64,000 nucleotides of DNA from Gigaspora rosea (lineage: Eukaryota; Glomeromycota; Glomeromycetes; Diversisporales; Gigasporaceae), in contig QKWP01000606.1 in NCBI GenBank assembly GCA_003550325.1, positions 48,167 to 112,166 on the forward strand, read 5' to 3'. A model generated the notes under the pieces. The model was not told the DNA's origin and searched no databases. It worked only from the letters and a program-made list of their open reading frames with translations. Below, one piece after another: positions 1-10,253 of the stretch (its first letter is position 1; every line of letters starts with the position of its first letter). The position numbers and the translations under genes were made by a program.

Positions 1-13
1 ATATATATCATAG

Positions 14-262
14 AATTCGCTATATATCGATCACTATCATGATCGTTAGTAATCAGCAGGGGTAATTAGTATTGATAACTAGCATTATCGATGATTAACA
101 AATTCGCTATATATCAATCACTATCATAATCGTTAGTAATTGGCAGGGGTGATTAGTATCGATAACTAGCATTATCAATAATTAACGAATTCGCTATATA
201 TCGATCATTATCATGATCGTTAGTAATCAGCAGGGGTGATTAGTATCGATATATAATTACTG
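14..262. repeat. Tandem repeat, 87-bp period, about 3 copies
   Basis: The word AATTCGCTATATATC starts at 14, 101 and 188, exactly 87 bp apart. Each unit continues with a GATCGTTAGTAAT core, a CAGGGG motif and a TATCGATAACTAGC stretch. The third copy is truncated and runs into ATCGATATATA-rich sequence. The array may begin upstream of the window. No coding content is visible. Confidence 0.9.
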
Positions 263-295
263 GTTAGTAATCGATATATATCGGTCTATTTTTTT

Positions 296-780
296 TGCTG
301 ATACAGTAGATTAGATTTTTTGGATATAGTTAGATTTTTGGATATAATATGTTAGAATTAGATTTTTTGAATATAGCACAGTAGAGTTAGATTTTTTTGA
401 CATAGCACAGTAGAATTGGATTCAGGAAAGATAGCACAGTAGAGTTAGATTTTTGGACATAGCATAGTAGAGTTTGATTTTTTGGTATAGCATAGTAAAG
501 TTAAATTTAGGGACAGGTAATATAGCAAAGTTGAATTTGGAACAGGTAGTATAGTAGAGTTGGATCAGAACAGGTAGCACAGTAAGGTTGGATTCAGAAC
601 AGGTAGTACAGTAGTAGATTAGTAGTATAGTGATTAAATTCAGAATTTATAGTTTAATATTTAGATTAGTAGTATAATAGTTAAATTTAGGATTTATAGC
701 ATGATAAGTTAGTTTGTGATTATTAACACAGTAGTAAGATATAATAGTAATAAATAAAAGGATTTAGTAAGTAGTAACCC
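296..780. repeat. Degenerate short tandem repeat (AGCACAGTAGAGTTAGATTTTT-type)
   Basis: Phrases such as CACAGTAGAGTTAGATTTTT, ATAGCACAGTAGAG and GGACAGGTAGTATAGTAGAG recur every 30-45 bp. Spacing and sequence drift along the block, so this is an old minisatellite. Nothing coding is visible. From 781 to about 1480 there is only AT-rich unique-looking sequence. Confidence 0.75.
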
Positions 781-1568
781 TGTACTACAGTGCACCTACT
801 GTGTACTCTATAGTAACAAATATAAATAATAATTAAAGTAAAGTTAGAGTTAGGATTAGGGTTAGAGCTAGAGTTAAAATTAATACAAAATTGCGAGAGA
901 ATCAGTTTTTGTTAAAAATACAACAGGGGTTACCCTAGTAAAATTTTGAGAAATATAAAAGGGGTGCACTACTGTGCAAGTGCACTATATTCTAAAACCA
1001 GGACCCGAAATATACAAGATAAATCAGGTATGGGTTTGCTTATTTTTGAGGTTTTTTATGCAGATCTTTTATATTTTATAGTAATTTTTTTGCTTATTTT
1101 TGAAATTTTTACTGCAAATCTTTTCTTTTTTAGTAACCCTATAATTAACCTGACCTATCTATGTATATTTTGGGGTCCTCTAAAACCCTAAATAAAAAAT
1201 TTATATAATATTTTTGTATTTTTTTTATTTTTTATTTTATTTTTTATATAACTTATATTTTTTATTTGACAATTTTTTTGTTACATAGTATACTGATATT
1301 TAATACCAATAGTGCAATTTTTCAATATCCTTTTATTATTATTTTTTTCTTTTTTTTTAAATTATTTTTATCATTATTTAGTTAAAATTCGAATAAGACT
1401 CTAGAATCATCTAATTGCTAATTATTTCTAAAGTGCAAATCATTAATAACCTAATTGAAAATAGTAAATTAACTTGTCTAAAAAATCTTTACCTGGGTCA
1501 CCCAATGGGTGCACAATATTCCCCCAAGTAGAAATAGTTTAGTCCAAAAAAAAGGCACCAACTAGATT

Positions 1569-1603
1569 ACCTGATAGGTGACTCGACAGGTAACCTATCA
1601 GGT
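1569..1603. repeat. Short inverted repeat (11-bp arms)
   Basis: ACCTGATAGGT (1569-1579) is matched by its exact reverse complement ACCTATCAGGT (1593-1603) around a 13-nt loop. Related 'gggtgacc/ggtcaccc' palindromic words lie near 1495-1515 and 2765-2810. These may be remnants of one small fold-back element. Confidence 0.6.
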
Positions 1604-1827
1604 CATCTAAATCAATTCAGGCCATGTCATCAATTACCTGATTATTTTTTATAAGAGGCCTACTCACTTCCCTCTTTCTTAATATACATATAGTCAGGTT
1701 CTTATATATAATTTCAATTTTTTTTACCCCTCCCTCTAAAAATTTATCTGATTTTTGTTACTCTCTTTAAAAAAACTCTTAGGCGGTTAATATAACTAGT
1801 AATCTGACCCAGGTATAGTTGGTGATA

Positions 1828-2452
1828 CAGTACGGGACAGTAAAAGATATCCAATCTATACATATAGGCAGTCTTGTACGTTTGGCTGTCCAAGGCCTTT
1901 TTTGGCCTTGTTCATATCCAAAATGTCCAAGTGTTCAAGATTGTCCAAAGCTTATACAGGCTTTAATAATTATTAATTTTGTTTAAAAAATATATAATTA
2001 TATATTTTTTGAGGTGCTGAACACATTCTAGTTAAAATTAAAATAGATTGTCTTAATAAAATTTTAAGTAATTTTACTTTATCTAATTGTCCAAAATTGT
2101 TCAAAATTGTCCAAACTACTGTTCAAAGCTGTCCCTTAACAATACTGTATATAGGTACTAATTTTAGGTGCTTATATAATCAATTCTGATTGGCTAATTT
2201 TTGTGCAATTGATTTTGATTGGATAAAAACCTATATATGTTTTCTTTTTTTTATATTAAATGCCAATTTTTTAAACTCATATAAACTTTAATGCCTTATA
2301 ACTTCCTTAAAATTAAAAATAAAAAATTTCTTTAATAGAAATATAGTTTATCAATTTGTCAGAGGTTTTTTTGATTTAATTTTTTTTAAAAAAGTTATAA
2401 CAATTTAAAGTTTTACTAATAACAAGTGGATGTCTTTTACTGTTTGATACTG
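1828..2452. mobile_element. 625-bp MITE, Tc1/mariner-like (TA target site)
   Basis: The left end CAGTACGGGACAGTAAAAGA is preceded by TA (1826-1827). The right end reads, on the opposite strand, CAGTATCAAACAGTAAAAGA, and is followed by TA (2453-2454). The inverted termini are about 27 bp, start with CAGT and are TA-flanked, which fits Tc1/mariner. The inside is AT-rich with repeated 'tgtccaa' words and has no transposase frame, so the element is non-autonomous. A stretch near 2010-2060 resembles the 'ggtgctgaac' palindromic repeat at 28.5-30.9 kb. Confidence 0.82.
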
Positions 2453-2504
2453 TAAAATCAATTTTACAAATTAATACAGTTATAGCATTGCCGTATTTTT
2501 TGCT

Positions 2505-2640
2505 ATAATTGCTATGAACTATAAAGCTATAAAGCTGTAATGCCCATAATGCTGCAAAGCTATAATACTATAAAGTCATAATGCTATAAAGCCATAATGC
2601 TGTAATGCCATAATGCTGTAATGCAGAAATACTATCTGCT
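2505..2640. repeat. Short tandem repeat of CATAATGCTGTAATGC type
   Basis: Irregular head-to-tail copies of a 10-16 bp motif (TATAAAGC, CATAATGCTGTAATGC) run through the block. This is low-complexity minisatellite sequence with no coding signal. Confidence 0.8.
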
Positions 2641-2811
2641 ATAATACAGTTTATTAAAATTCTGCACTGAAGTATAGTTTCCTTTAAATGATTTACTATT
2701 AAATATTTTTGAATTTGATTCAATCAACTTCACAAATTTGCATTAATTTGTATCAGTTTTTGCCCATGGGTGACCTGTGGGTTGCCCATAGGTCACCCAC
2801 CTACCTATGGA

Positions 2812-2970
2812 TAGTAATGTACAAATGCAGGTTTTTTGTTTTTGTATTGCATAATGCAACATTATGCAGCATAATGCATTATGCAATTCTGCATCTTTAT
2901 ATAATATAATTATTTACTTAGTTTTTTATTATTAAGAATAAAACTAATGCATATAATAGTAATATTAATA
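2812..2970 (+). mobile_element. Truncated copy (left 150 bp) of the hAT MITE at 12448
   Basis: From AAATGCAGGTTTTTTG onward, including CATTATGCAGCAT and CTGCATCTTTATATAATATA, the sequence follows the left end of the complete element at 12448-13016. Similarity ends near 2970 and no right terminus follows, so this is a fragment. Confidence 0.72.
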
Positions 2971-3039
2971 ATTAAAAAAATAACCTTTTAATTTTTTGTA
3001 TCATACTCTTTCCACTGATCCTTTTTACAAAAATTGAAT

Positions 3040-3800
3040 AAACAAACAAACATAGGCTAGGATAGTTTGGACACTAGCTAATACATAAAAATTCACTACT
3101 AAAAGAAGAGGCCCTCCTAAAAAGACCCTAATTTGTTAGAACACCAAGAAAAAAGAAGTGGTCCTTCACTGAGTAAATTACAAAACATGACTTTTGGAAA
3201 AATTTTTACAAAAATTTTGGGGAAATCAGCTAGACATTGAATTGTAGATCACTAAACTAAGACGCGTATACAACAAAACACAACAATAAACAAACAAACA
3301 AACGTTTTTAGCAAACAAACAACAAAACAAATACGTAAAATGCCAAATCTAGAAAAGCTTAGAGGTTTTTTCAACTTAAGCATTATACAGTGAACTTAAT
3401 TCAACTATTCTACAACAAGATAAAAGAATAGCAAAATTCTTAGGTACAACAGATGCCCATCTCATAGCCACAATCCGTAAAGCAAATCGAGTATACAAAT
3501 GGGTACAACATAAAAAATCAAGGCAGCAAAGTATAACGGAGGAGGAAAAATACTTAACAGAATGTGACATTGACTCTAACACGTTGTATTTGGAAACAAA
3601 AGAAACAGCTTGGTACCTGTAAATATGGAAACTACCACAAGAGAAGCAGCTATAGCAATAAGTAAAACTAGTAATGAAGCTCAGACTAATAATATGCAAA
3701 TTGACAACAATAATATGGTGCAGAAAAGAAGCTCTTCAGAGTGAAAAGATGCAACGAACACAGAAGAAGCTACTGAAGAAATCAAAAGAGCATAATAATT
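3040..3800 (+). mobile_element. 5' fragment of a LINE related to LINE-1 (13353)
   Basis: The leader (about 3210-3340) has the same features as the leader of the LINE at 13.4 kb: a 'ttttggggaaat' stretch, 'gtagatcact', and an A/C-rich run of 'aacaaacaaac'. The following + strand frame (about 3413-3600) encodes DKRIAKFLGTT...HLIATIRKANR...QHKKSRQQ, which parallels DRKIAKYLGTS...QHKKAREQ in LINE-1 ORF1. The frame is broken, and no reverse transcriptase follows. Keeping the 5' end and losing the 3' end is the reverse of ordinary LINE 5' truncation and points to a later deletion or replacement. Confidence 0.72.
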
Positions 3801-3858
3801 GAAAATGAATGTGGCATATTGGATTATGGTACTAAGTAAATCGATTAAAATTGCTTAA

Positions 3859-4357
3859 GATAGAGGGTATATAGGTCATTTCTATTAATAAACGAGTAGC
3901 AAAAAATATTTTTAGTGCAGATTAAACAGTTGCTATATATAAAAGTTAATTTTTACTATATAAATTGATATTTATATACTTTATATACTAGGTAAAATTG
4001 TTTATAATAAAAAATTACACATATTCTAAAAATTTTATTAATTTTGAATAAAATTTGATAAAGTTTTTATAGTAGCAACTTTTGTAGGGGCGGGTTTATT
4101 CTGCAGAAGTGATCACAAATTAGCAAATCAAATCATATATAACAATAAGTAAAATAGAGTCACAAAGATAAAACAACTATATCTTATATTCTACTGGGCC
4201 AATTTTAATGATTCAACCACTATTAGAATAAGAAAACCTCTTCTACAATTTTATTTAAAAATTTAATATGGTTGCTTAAAAGAACTTTTCTTTATTATTA
4301 AATATAAAATTTTTAGCAATAGTTTATTAATAGAAATGATCTATATACACTCTACCC
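3859..4357. mobile_element. 499-bp MITE with TTAA target site
   Basis: The left terminus (GATAGAGGGTATATAGGTCA) and the right terminus read on the other strand (GGGTAGAGTGTATATAGATC) match over about 45 bp, including CATTTCTATTAATAAAC. TTAA sits directly outside both ends (3855-3858, 4358-4361). TTAA is the duplication used by piggyBac-type and Kolobok-type elements. No transposase is present. A TAGTAGCAAC / GTTGCTATA inner inverted repeat is also visible. Confidence 0.75.
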
Positions 4358-4469
4358 TTAAGTAAACTTATTTAGCAGATCAAAATACACTTACCACAAA
4401 ATTTTATAAGTATTGAAAAATTTTTTATTAATTGACTTTTGATTTTTATGTTTGATGGAAAATTAAAAT

Positions 4470-4765
4470 ATAAGACCATTTTTTCATTCTTTGGACTTTT
4501 AAGCAAAGTTTTTTAACATATAATTTTACTTGTATTAAGGTCAAAATGCATTTTCTCAGACCTTTTACTAAGTGAAACATGTTAAAGTTAGAAAAAAATT
4601 TTGGTTAAAAATTTTTTAAAAAATTTTAGAACATTAACCACATTTTTTACTTAATAAAAGGTCTGAGAAAATGCATTCTGATCTCAATACAAGTGGAATT
4701 ACATGGCAAACAACTTTGCTTAAGAGCCTAAAGTAGGTTACCTAATGAAAAATGGGGTTATATTG
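4470..4765. repeat. Long palindromic (fold-back) element, about 295 bp
   Basis: The two halves are inverted copies over more than 100 bp. ATGCATTTTCTCAGACCTTT on the left pairs with AAAGGTCTGAGAAAATGCAT on the right, and TTTTAAGCAAAGTT pairs with AACTTTGCTTAAGA. The outer ends (ACCATTTTTTCATT / AATGAAAAATGGGG) also pair. No clear target duplication is seen. From 4770 to 5570 the sequence is AT-rich with nothing I can name. Confidence 0.78.
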
Positions 4766-5576
4766 AAACCCAAAAATTTTAACTTTAGTCATAGATAACC
4801 CTTACAAGGTAACATACTTCTGTCTCTAAGTAAAGTTGTTCAGGACATGCTTTTACATGTACTCATTGTCTTAAAATTGTCAAATGTTTGTTTTTGGCAA
4901 AGTTAGATTTTCATTTTGTGCAAAATTGGCAAAATTTTAATCTGATTTTTAAGCTCAATTTATTTCTTCTTCCCTGTTCTTTATTCCCAAAAATTTGATT
5001 TTAAGTTAATATGTAGGGGAAGAAACATCAAAGCTTCAAAGTTTATAGTAATTTTATGTGTTTTTTTTTTTATAAATTTATATATAACAAAAAACCCATC
5101 CAAAAAAATAGTGTGACAAATCGGTTGACTGATAGTAAATTTATATGTTTTTATATAAATTTTATTATAATTTATCACACTGTGTGACGTCTTCCCTGAC
5201 TGATATAATAAAGGTCACTTACACCACATGTACACACATGGCAAACTCTAACGTTTTTGACCAAAAAGATCGGGCAAAAAAAATTGAATACTCTTAAATA
5301 TGTTTGTTTACGCATCGCCTTGGTTATCTGTTAGTATAGTAACGGACTCAGCGTTATTGCGTGGTTGATTTTATCAAAAAGTCCTTATTTTGGATTCATT
5401 ATTCTCAAAATGAATTCTTTGTAGCATTCGCGCTAGTACGATCATGTGCGCGTGAAACATAGTTATAGTCGGATTCAACTTCTTTACCGCAAAAAATTCC
5501 ATTTCTGGCAAGAGTTATTATTTTCTTTTGTTCGATTTGAGGAGTTAAGGCCCTTTGGTTGGGTGCATGACGTTAA

Positions 5577-5863
5577 GACGAGACCAATTTAATTCGGTGG
5601 TTTACGTTACATTCCTTTCTCGAAGAGGAGGGAGAATGGAACGTATATATAGTAAATTTTAATAAACTTTTCATTATCGGGCTGGCTTTGCTAGTCTTTT
5701 ATGTTTGTTTCGTTCATTTTCTCTTCGGAAAGTTTCGGAACCTTACAATTTCTAATCTTAATTCCACCCGGCATTATCTCTCCAGACAAATTTATGTATA
5801 TCTCTAAAATTTTTTTTACTAATATGGGGGAAACGTAAACCACCGAATCAAATTGGTCTCGCC
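5577..5863. mobile_element. 287-bp MITE, PIF/Harbinger-like (TAA target site)
   Basis: The left end GACGAGACCAATTTAATTCG and the right end, read on the other strand, GGCGAGACCAATTTGATTCG continue through GTGGTTTACGT, giving termini over 30 bp with few mismatches. TAA lies outside both ends (5574-5576 and 5864-5866). A 3-bp TAA duplication with G-starting termini fits PIF/Harbinger. No coding frame is inside. It lies 248 bp upstream of the kinase start codon, so it is in the promoter region of that gene. Confidence 0.85.
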
Positions 5864-6110
5864 TAACAAGAAAATCATTACTATTTTTTTTTTTAAAAAA
5901 AAAAAAAAACCGTTACTGTAATAATACAATATGAAACCGCGCTTTACCAAAAAAAATTTATTGCAATGGGGAGAGGTGGGAGGTGTCCCCTCCGCTTATT
6001 TTTAAAGTTCATGAGTGAATCGTTACACGAATCATTTCAGAATACGGGTGAATTCATGTCACATCAAATGACATAAATAGAGAAACGTAAGCGGACAATC
6101 AATTTACAAA

Positions 6111-8690
6111 ATGGATTCTTTAATTACAACAACGATTAAAAAACATGGAATCCATCTTTGCAATTACAATGAATTCACAGACTTTGTTGTAATTGATGAA
6201 GGAGGGTATGGAAAAATAGAAAAGGCATACTGGAAACGTCGTGGGCTAGAAGTTGCATTAAAAAGTCTTAAAATTGGAGGTATTGTCAAAGCGTTTATAA
6301 AAGAGGTTTGTAATACGACTTTCTATTCTATAAAAAATTTAAATATACCAAAATATTATCTATGATAATAATTTTCACCATTCACCAATATATTAAACAT
6401 TAAAATACTTTTTAGTATGTATTCAGAGTATTAAATGAATACATTACTTACTTATATTATATATAATCATTATATAGCTTCAGTTACTATTTAATATCAC
6501 GAGGCACTATCATCCTAACATTAATCAATTTCATGGAGTTGCTAAAGATGATGAAAGTTGTCAATATTACTTAATCTTGCAATACGCAAATAACGGCAAT
6601 TTACGAGATTATTTGAAACAGAATTTTGAAACACTTACATGGAATAATAAATTACTTATGGCGATAGAGATCGCTAAGGGTGTCATACATTTACATGAAA
6701 ATCAAGAAAAAATTATTCATAGAGATCTGGTAAGAATACTATTATTTTGAATTAAGAATTTATCTCTTCTCGAATTGGTCTGATAGTGATCTTTTATTGT
6801 TTATATCGAATCCAATTATTCCAATAATTTTATTTTATTTTATACATATTTTTATGTATATATTTGCATTCTTATTAATTAAATGGTAACATTTGAACGG
6901 CTCATTATTAGCATAATTCTCTTTGCTACACAATAAAATGAATTTAGCTAATAACGAACCCAAAAAGATGCAAATCTGTGGGTGCTAATGAAATTCCATG
7001 TAAATTAATAAAAGATCAAGATCTGAAAATTTTAAAAAAGAATTTAAATTAATAAATTCAACTTTATATTTTTTACAGCATTCTAAGAATATATTAGTTA
7101 ATGATGGTACAATGATGATAGCAGATTTTGGTATTTCCAAAGAATGGAAAAACCATATGATGACTACAAGAGGTGAAACTGGTCCTGGTGTACCCGCATA
7201 CATGGATCCAAAATATCTTGCTGATCACAAATATTTTCGTAATGAAAAATCTGATGTTTACAGTTATGGAGTTCTTCTTTGGGAAATTTCAAGTGGTCGA
7301 CAACCGTTCGAATCCTGTACAGGCAGAGATGAAGTAATTTATAATATTTTTAGAGGAATGAGGGAAACACCTGTGGAAGGTACACCAAAAGAATATGTTG
7401 ATCTGTATACACGTTGTTGGGATGAAGAACCTGACAATCGACCTAATATCCAAGAAGCATTTGAAATTCTACAGCATATGATCTCAGGAGAACCAGAATC
7501 TCAAAATATAATTGAAACTCCGTTGTGTGAATCTCCTATTACATTAGTCTATCATGAATCTAGAATTGATTCATATGAAGAACCTGAAGAATATTTATTA
7601 AAGCAGAAAAATTTTGACCTTATTTCTAAATGGATTGATAATGTCTCCCATAAAAATGTCTCCCATAGAAATAGATCTGTGTTTAAAAAAATTTTTTCCT
7701 TGTCAAATTCTCACACTCACACCTCTTACGATTTCAAGTTGCTTCTTAGGGGTAGCCGCGATGGATTTACACCTGCTAGTTTTCACAAAAAATGCGACGG
7801 CAAAGGTTCTACTTTAACGGTTTTAAAAGTCAGAGATGGAAATGAAATTTTGGGTGGATATAATCCATTTAGTTGGGAATCACCGGAAGAAGAAAGATAT
7901 TATTATACAAATCAAAGTTTTCTTTTTAAGTTTTTTGATAACTCAGATAAATACGTGTTTAGTAAAGCAAAGAATCATGAATCTATTAAATCATCATTAT
8001 CTTATGGTCCGTATTTCCAAAGCGATTTACGGATGGAAAACAATTTTGACGATAATGGGTGTTCTTGCTATCGCTGGTATTACGATAAGCCAATTAGAGA
8101 ATCGAGTGATCATTTTTCAGTAGATGAATATGAGGTCTTCCAGGTCATAATAAAGCCTGAGCAGAAAATACTAGTTAATGAGTTTCAACAAACTTCATCT
8201 AAAGATCAAATAAACAATTGTAAGTATTATTTTAAAACATCTACTAATTTATATCTATCTGCTAAAGTTTTACTAAGAGAAATATTGAATTATTTATTTA
8301 TTTAAGATAATCAAAATTCACCAGTCGCTATTAGAATTAATGCCGATTCATATAAAGACCTGATTATTCCGGCATCTCCAGCACCTACTAATGAAGGTGA
8401 TAGTGAAATAATTAATAAGTAAGTACTAAATTACCATATGTATATTATAATGCACTATTTTAATAACGGTATATTATAACAAGACAACCTCAGGAAAAAA
8501 AAAGTAATCAGAATAGAGAAAATTTAGGTGAAAAGAAATCATTGGTTGACTTGAAGGAAAATATTAACTTAGTTCAAACCGACATAAATGCAAAAAAAAC
8601 ATATAATATTATTGATAGTGACGGTTTCAACGATATTCAGCTTTCTGTGCTTGCACCTATTATTAAAGGTAGCAAAGATGCAAATTCTTG
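6111..8690 (+). CDS. TKL-type protein kinase with C-terminal TLDc domain (5 exons)
   Basis: Read as a spliced gene with exons 6111-6305, 6484-6729, 7079-8219, 8307-8418 and 8484 onward. All four introns are GT-AG and keep the frame. The start ATG is the first in the open frame. Exon 1 carries a glycine-rich loop (DEGGYGK) and the ATP-site lysine (VALKSL). Exon 2 ends in HRDL (catalytic loop HRD). Exon 3 supplies KNILVN, the DFG metal motif (IADFGIS) and SDVYSYGVLLWE, so every key kinase residue is present and activity is plausible. After the kinase (ends near 7480) comes a TLDc domain (about 7600-8160): FKLLLRGSRDGF, SFHKKCDGKG, LGGYNPFSW. Kinase-TLDc proteins form a large family in arbuscular mycorrhizal fungi; their role is unknown, with signalling likely. 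The frame of exon 5 closes around 8865, but homologous-looking sequence continues one frame over (next entry). Confidence 0.85.
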
Positions 8691-10253
8691 GGGCTATACC
8701 ATTTTATGGAAGTTACAAAGTTTATTTCAGTCCATCAAAGTATTTCTTCTGGAACTTCTTCTAGCGTGTATGTTGAAGTACAACGATTGTTCTCATTACT
8801 TGAAAAACAGAAAGATGCCATTGACCATATATTTAACTCACAACAAATACAAGTGTATGCGATAGGAGTTGATTTTCAGCTAGATTATTTAATACCTTGT
8901 ATCATTTGTTGGGTTGCTGAACCTCTGGATGGGACAGTAATAGAACAATTTTCAACTTTATTCCAGAATGAGTTTGAAATTATAGATCAAGTTGTTAAAC
9001 CAATAGAAACAGATGAGAATGCTCAACATAATACTAGTATTACTAATAAATTTGAAAATAATGAATTAACTAATTCATCCCTTTCTAAATCAGGAGAAGT
9101 TAAAATTTGCGGAAATAGCGAAACAAACAATGGTGAGAATAATGATAAAGAAAACAGCAGCGGTGATGATAATAAAGAAAGTGCCGGAAAAGAAAATAAT
9201 AACGGAGATGAAGATATAGAAAATAGTGGTAGAGATGATGGTAAAGAAAATAGTGGTAGAGATGATGACAAAGAAAATAGTGGTGGAGATGATAGTGGTG
9301 GAGATGATGATGGAGGCGATGGGGGTGATGACATGGTCAATAATGCCAAAGGCATTGTCATAACATCAACGGCAAAGGCTGTTAACAAAAATAACTTAAA
9401 ACATTTCCAGAATTTTAGTATAACAACACGTATTTGGGCAAACATCACTGCAGGTACTCATAATACTTTGGAATTTTGTATCGATGTATATAATTGTACA
9501 ATGGGACAAATGCTAAGTGATAAATGGAAAGAACTTCATGAACTAGGGTCTGCTTATTTTCTCGATTCTATTAAGATTAAAGTTTCTCCAATTCCGCACG
9601 AAAACATTAGTGATGCATCTACTATAATTGCGCCAAAAGGTGGTTATAAACAGCCACAGGAACTTAACCGGCCAACTGAGCTTTTAACATCTAATGAGAT
9701 GAACTCAGGAGTCGAGGGTCAAATAAGTGGGAGTGGAATTCAAATAAAAGGCAATTATGGTAAACAAAATATCACTGGTGTTAAATTAAGTACACATGAA
9801 TGGGAGATGGTACGTGATGGTTGCAATGAGACTGGAGTGTGCTGGACATATAAATCCAAAGCTAATACCCTTGATAAAGATAACACACATAGAAGAGACT
9901 TTGCTCCGGGTATCCATTCTGGTGAGTGGTATATTTTAAATAAAATGTGTGGATTTAAAATAACTATTATACAAATATTGCATCATAAATTTAACCCTCG
10001 TGGCTTTCATAAAATGTATCCTAAGTCAAGATCAAGGTTGTTTAGATTATGTCCTAAAATGGCACACACCCTTGAAATATCCTTCAAAAATATTAATGAT
10101 TTTAACAAAAATTTTGCAAAGCTCGAAGAATTACACTTTGAACAAAAAGATCTTACTGTTGCTTTAGGAAGTGATAGCTACATATTTCCTCCAATGGATC
10201 TTCAAGGATGTTTTATGAAAAGTTCTAGATCTTTACAAAAAGAATTAAAATAG
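8688..10253 (+). CDS. C-terminal extension of the kinase-TLDc gene: acidic repeats + unknown domain
   Basis: An open frame of 521 codons that takes over where exon 5 of the kinase gene stops making sense. The join near 8685-8720 (GSKDANSWG, then FMEVTKFISVHQS) looks like a single-base frame change rather than an intron, because no convincing GT-AG pair lies there. Codons 1-110 look helical (EVQRLFSLLEKQKDAIDHIF). Codons about 150-220 are a Gly/Asp/Asn-rich acidic stretch with tandem GRDDGKENS-type repeats. The rest (about 240-520) is a compact unknown domain with EGQISGSGIQIKGNYGKQN, STHEWEMVRDGCNETGVCW and FKNINDFNKNFAKLEELHF. I do not recognise it. It may be a separate gene starting at its own ATG (8688), but the tight junction favours one fused gene. 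The frame ends with TAG at 10253. Confidence 0.6.
   Translation: MGLYHFMEVTKFISVHQSISSGTSSSVYVEVQRLFSLLEKQKDAIDHIFNSQQIQVYAIGVDFQLDYLIPCIICWVAEPLDGTVIEQFSTLFQNEFEIIDQVVKPIETDENAQHNTSITNKFENNELTNSSLSKSGEVKICGNSETNNGENNDKENSSGDDNKESAGKENNNGDEDIENSGRDDGKENSGRDDDKENSGGDDSGGDDDGGDGGDDMVNNAKGIVITSTAKAVNKNNLKHFQNFSITTRIWANITAGTHNTLEFCIDVYNCTMGQMLSDKWKELHELGSAYFLDSIKIKVSPIPHENISDASTIIAPKGGYKQPQELNRPTELLTSNEMNSGVEGQISGSGIQIKGNYGKQNITGVKLSTHEWEMVRDGCNETGVCWTYKSKANTLDKDNTHRRDFAPGIHSGEWYILNKMCGFKITIIQILHHKFNPRGFHKMYPKSRSRLFRLCPKMAHTLEISFKNINDFNKNFAKLEELHFEQKDLTVALGSDSYIFPPMDLQGCFMKSSRSLQKELK
9160..9330 (+). repeat. In-frame acidic coding minisatellite
   Basis: Within the preceding frame, units close to AATAGTGGTAGAGATGATG plus AAAGAA are repeated several times and encode (K)ENSGRDDG-like blocks grading into GGDDDGGDGGDD. 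Length variation between alleles is expected here. The long antisense Ser/Pro-rich frame over it (9023-9448) is only its shadow. Confidence 0.8.

Noticed and set aside
841-880. Possible telomere repeat (ttaggattagggttagag)
   Set aside because: Only one TTAGGG-like unit in a degenerate 'gttagag' run. No array, and sequence continues normally on both sides.
946-1191. 81-codon open frame on the + strand
   Set aside because: Phe/Leu/Ile-rich sequence typical of random AT-rich DNA, no motif, no neighbouring exon signals.
7614-8123. Extra + strand frames of 67 and 95 codons
   Set aside because: They overlap the TLDc-coding exon in another frame and lack motifs.
9023-9448. 141-codon antisense frame rich in Ser/Pro/Leu
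   Set aside because: Exact shadow of the acidic Gly/Asp repeat of the kinase extension on the other strand.
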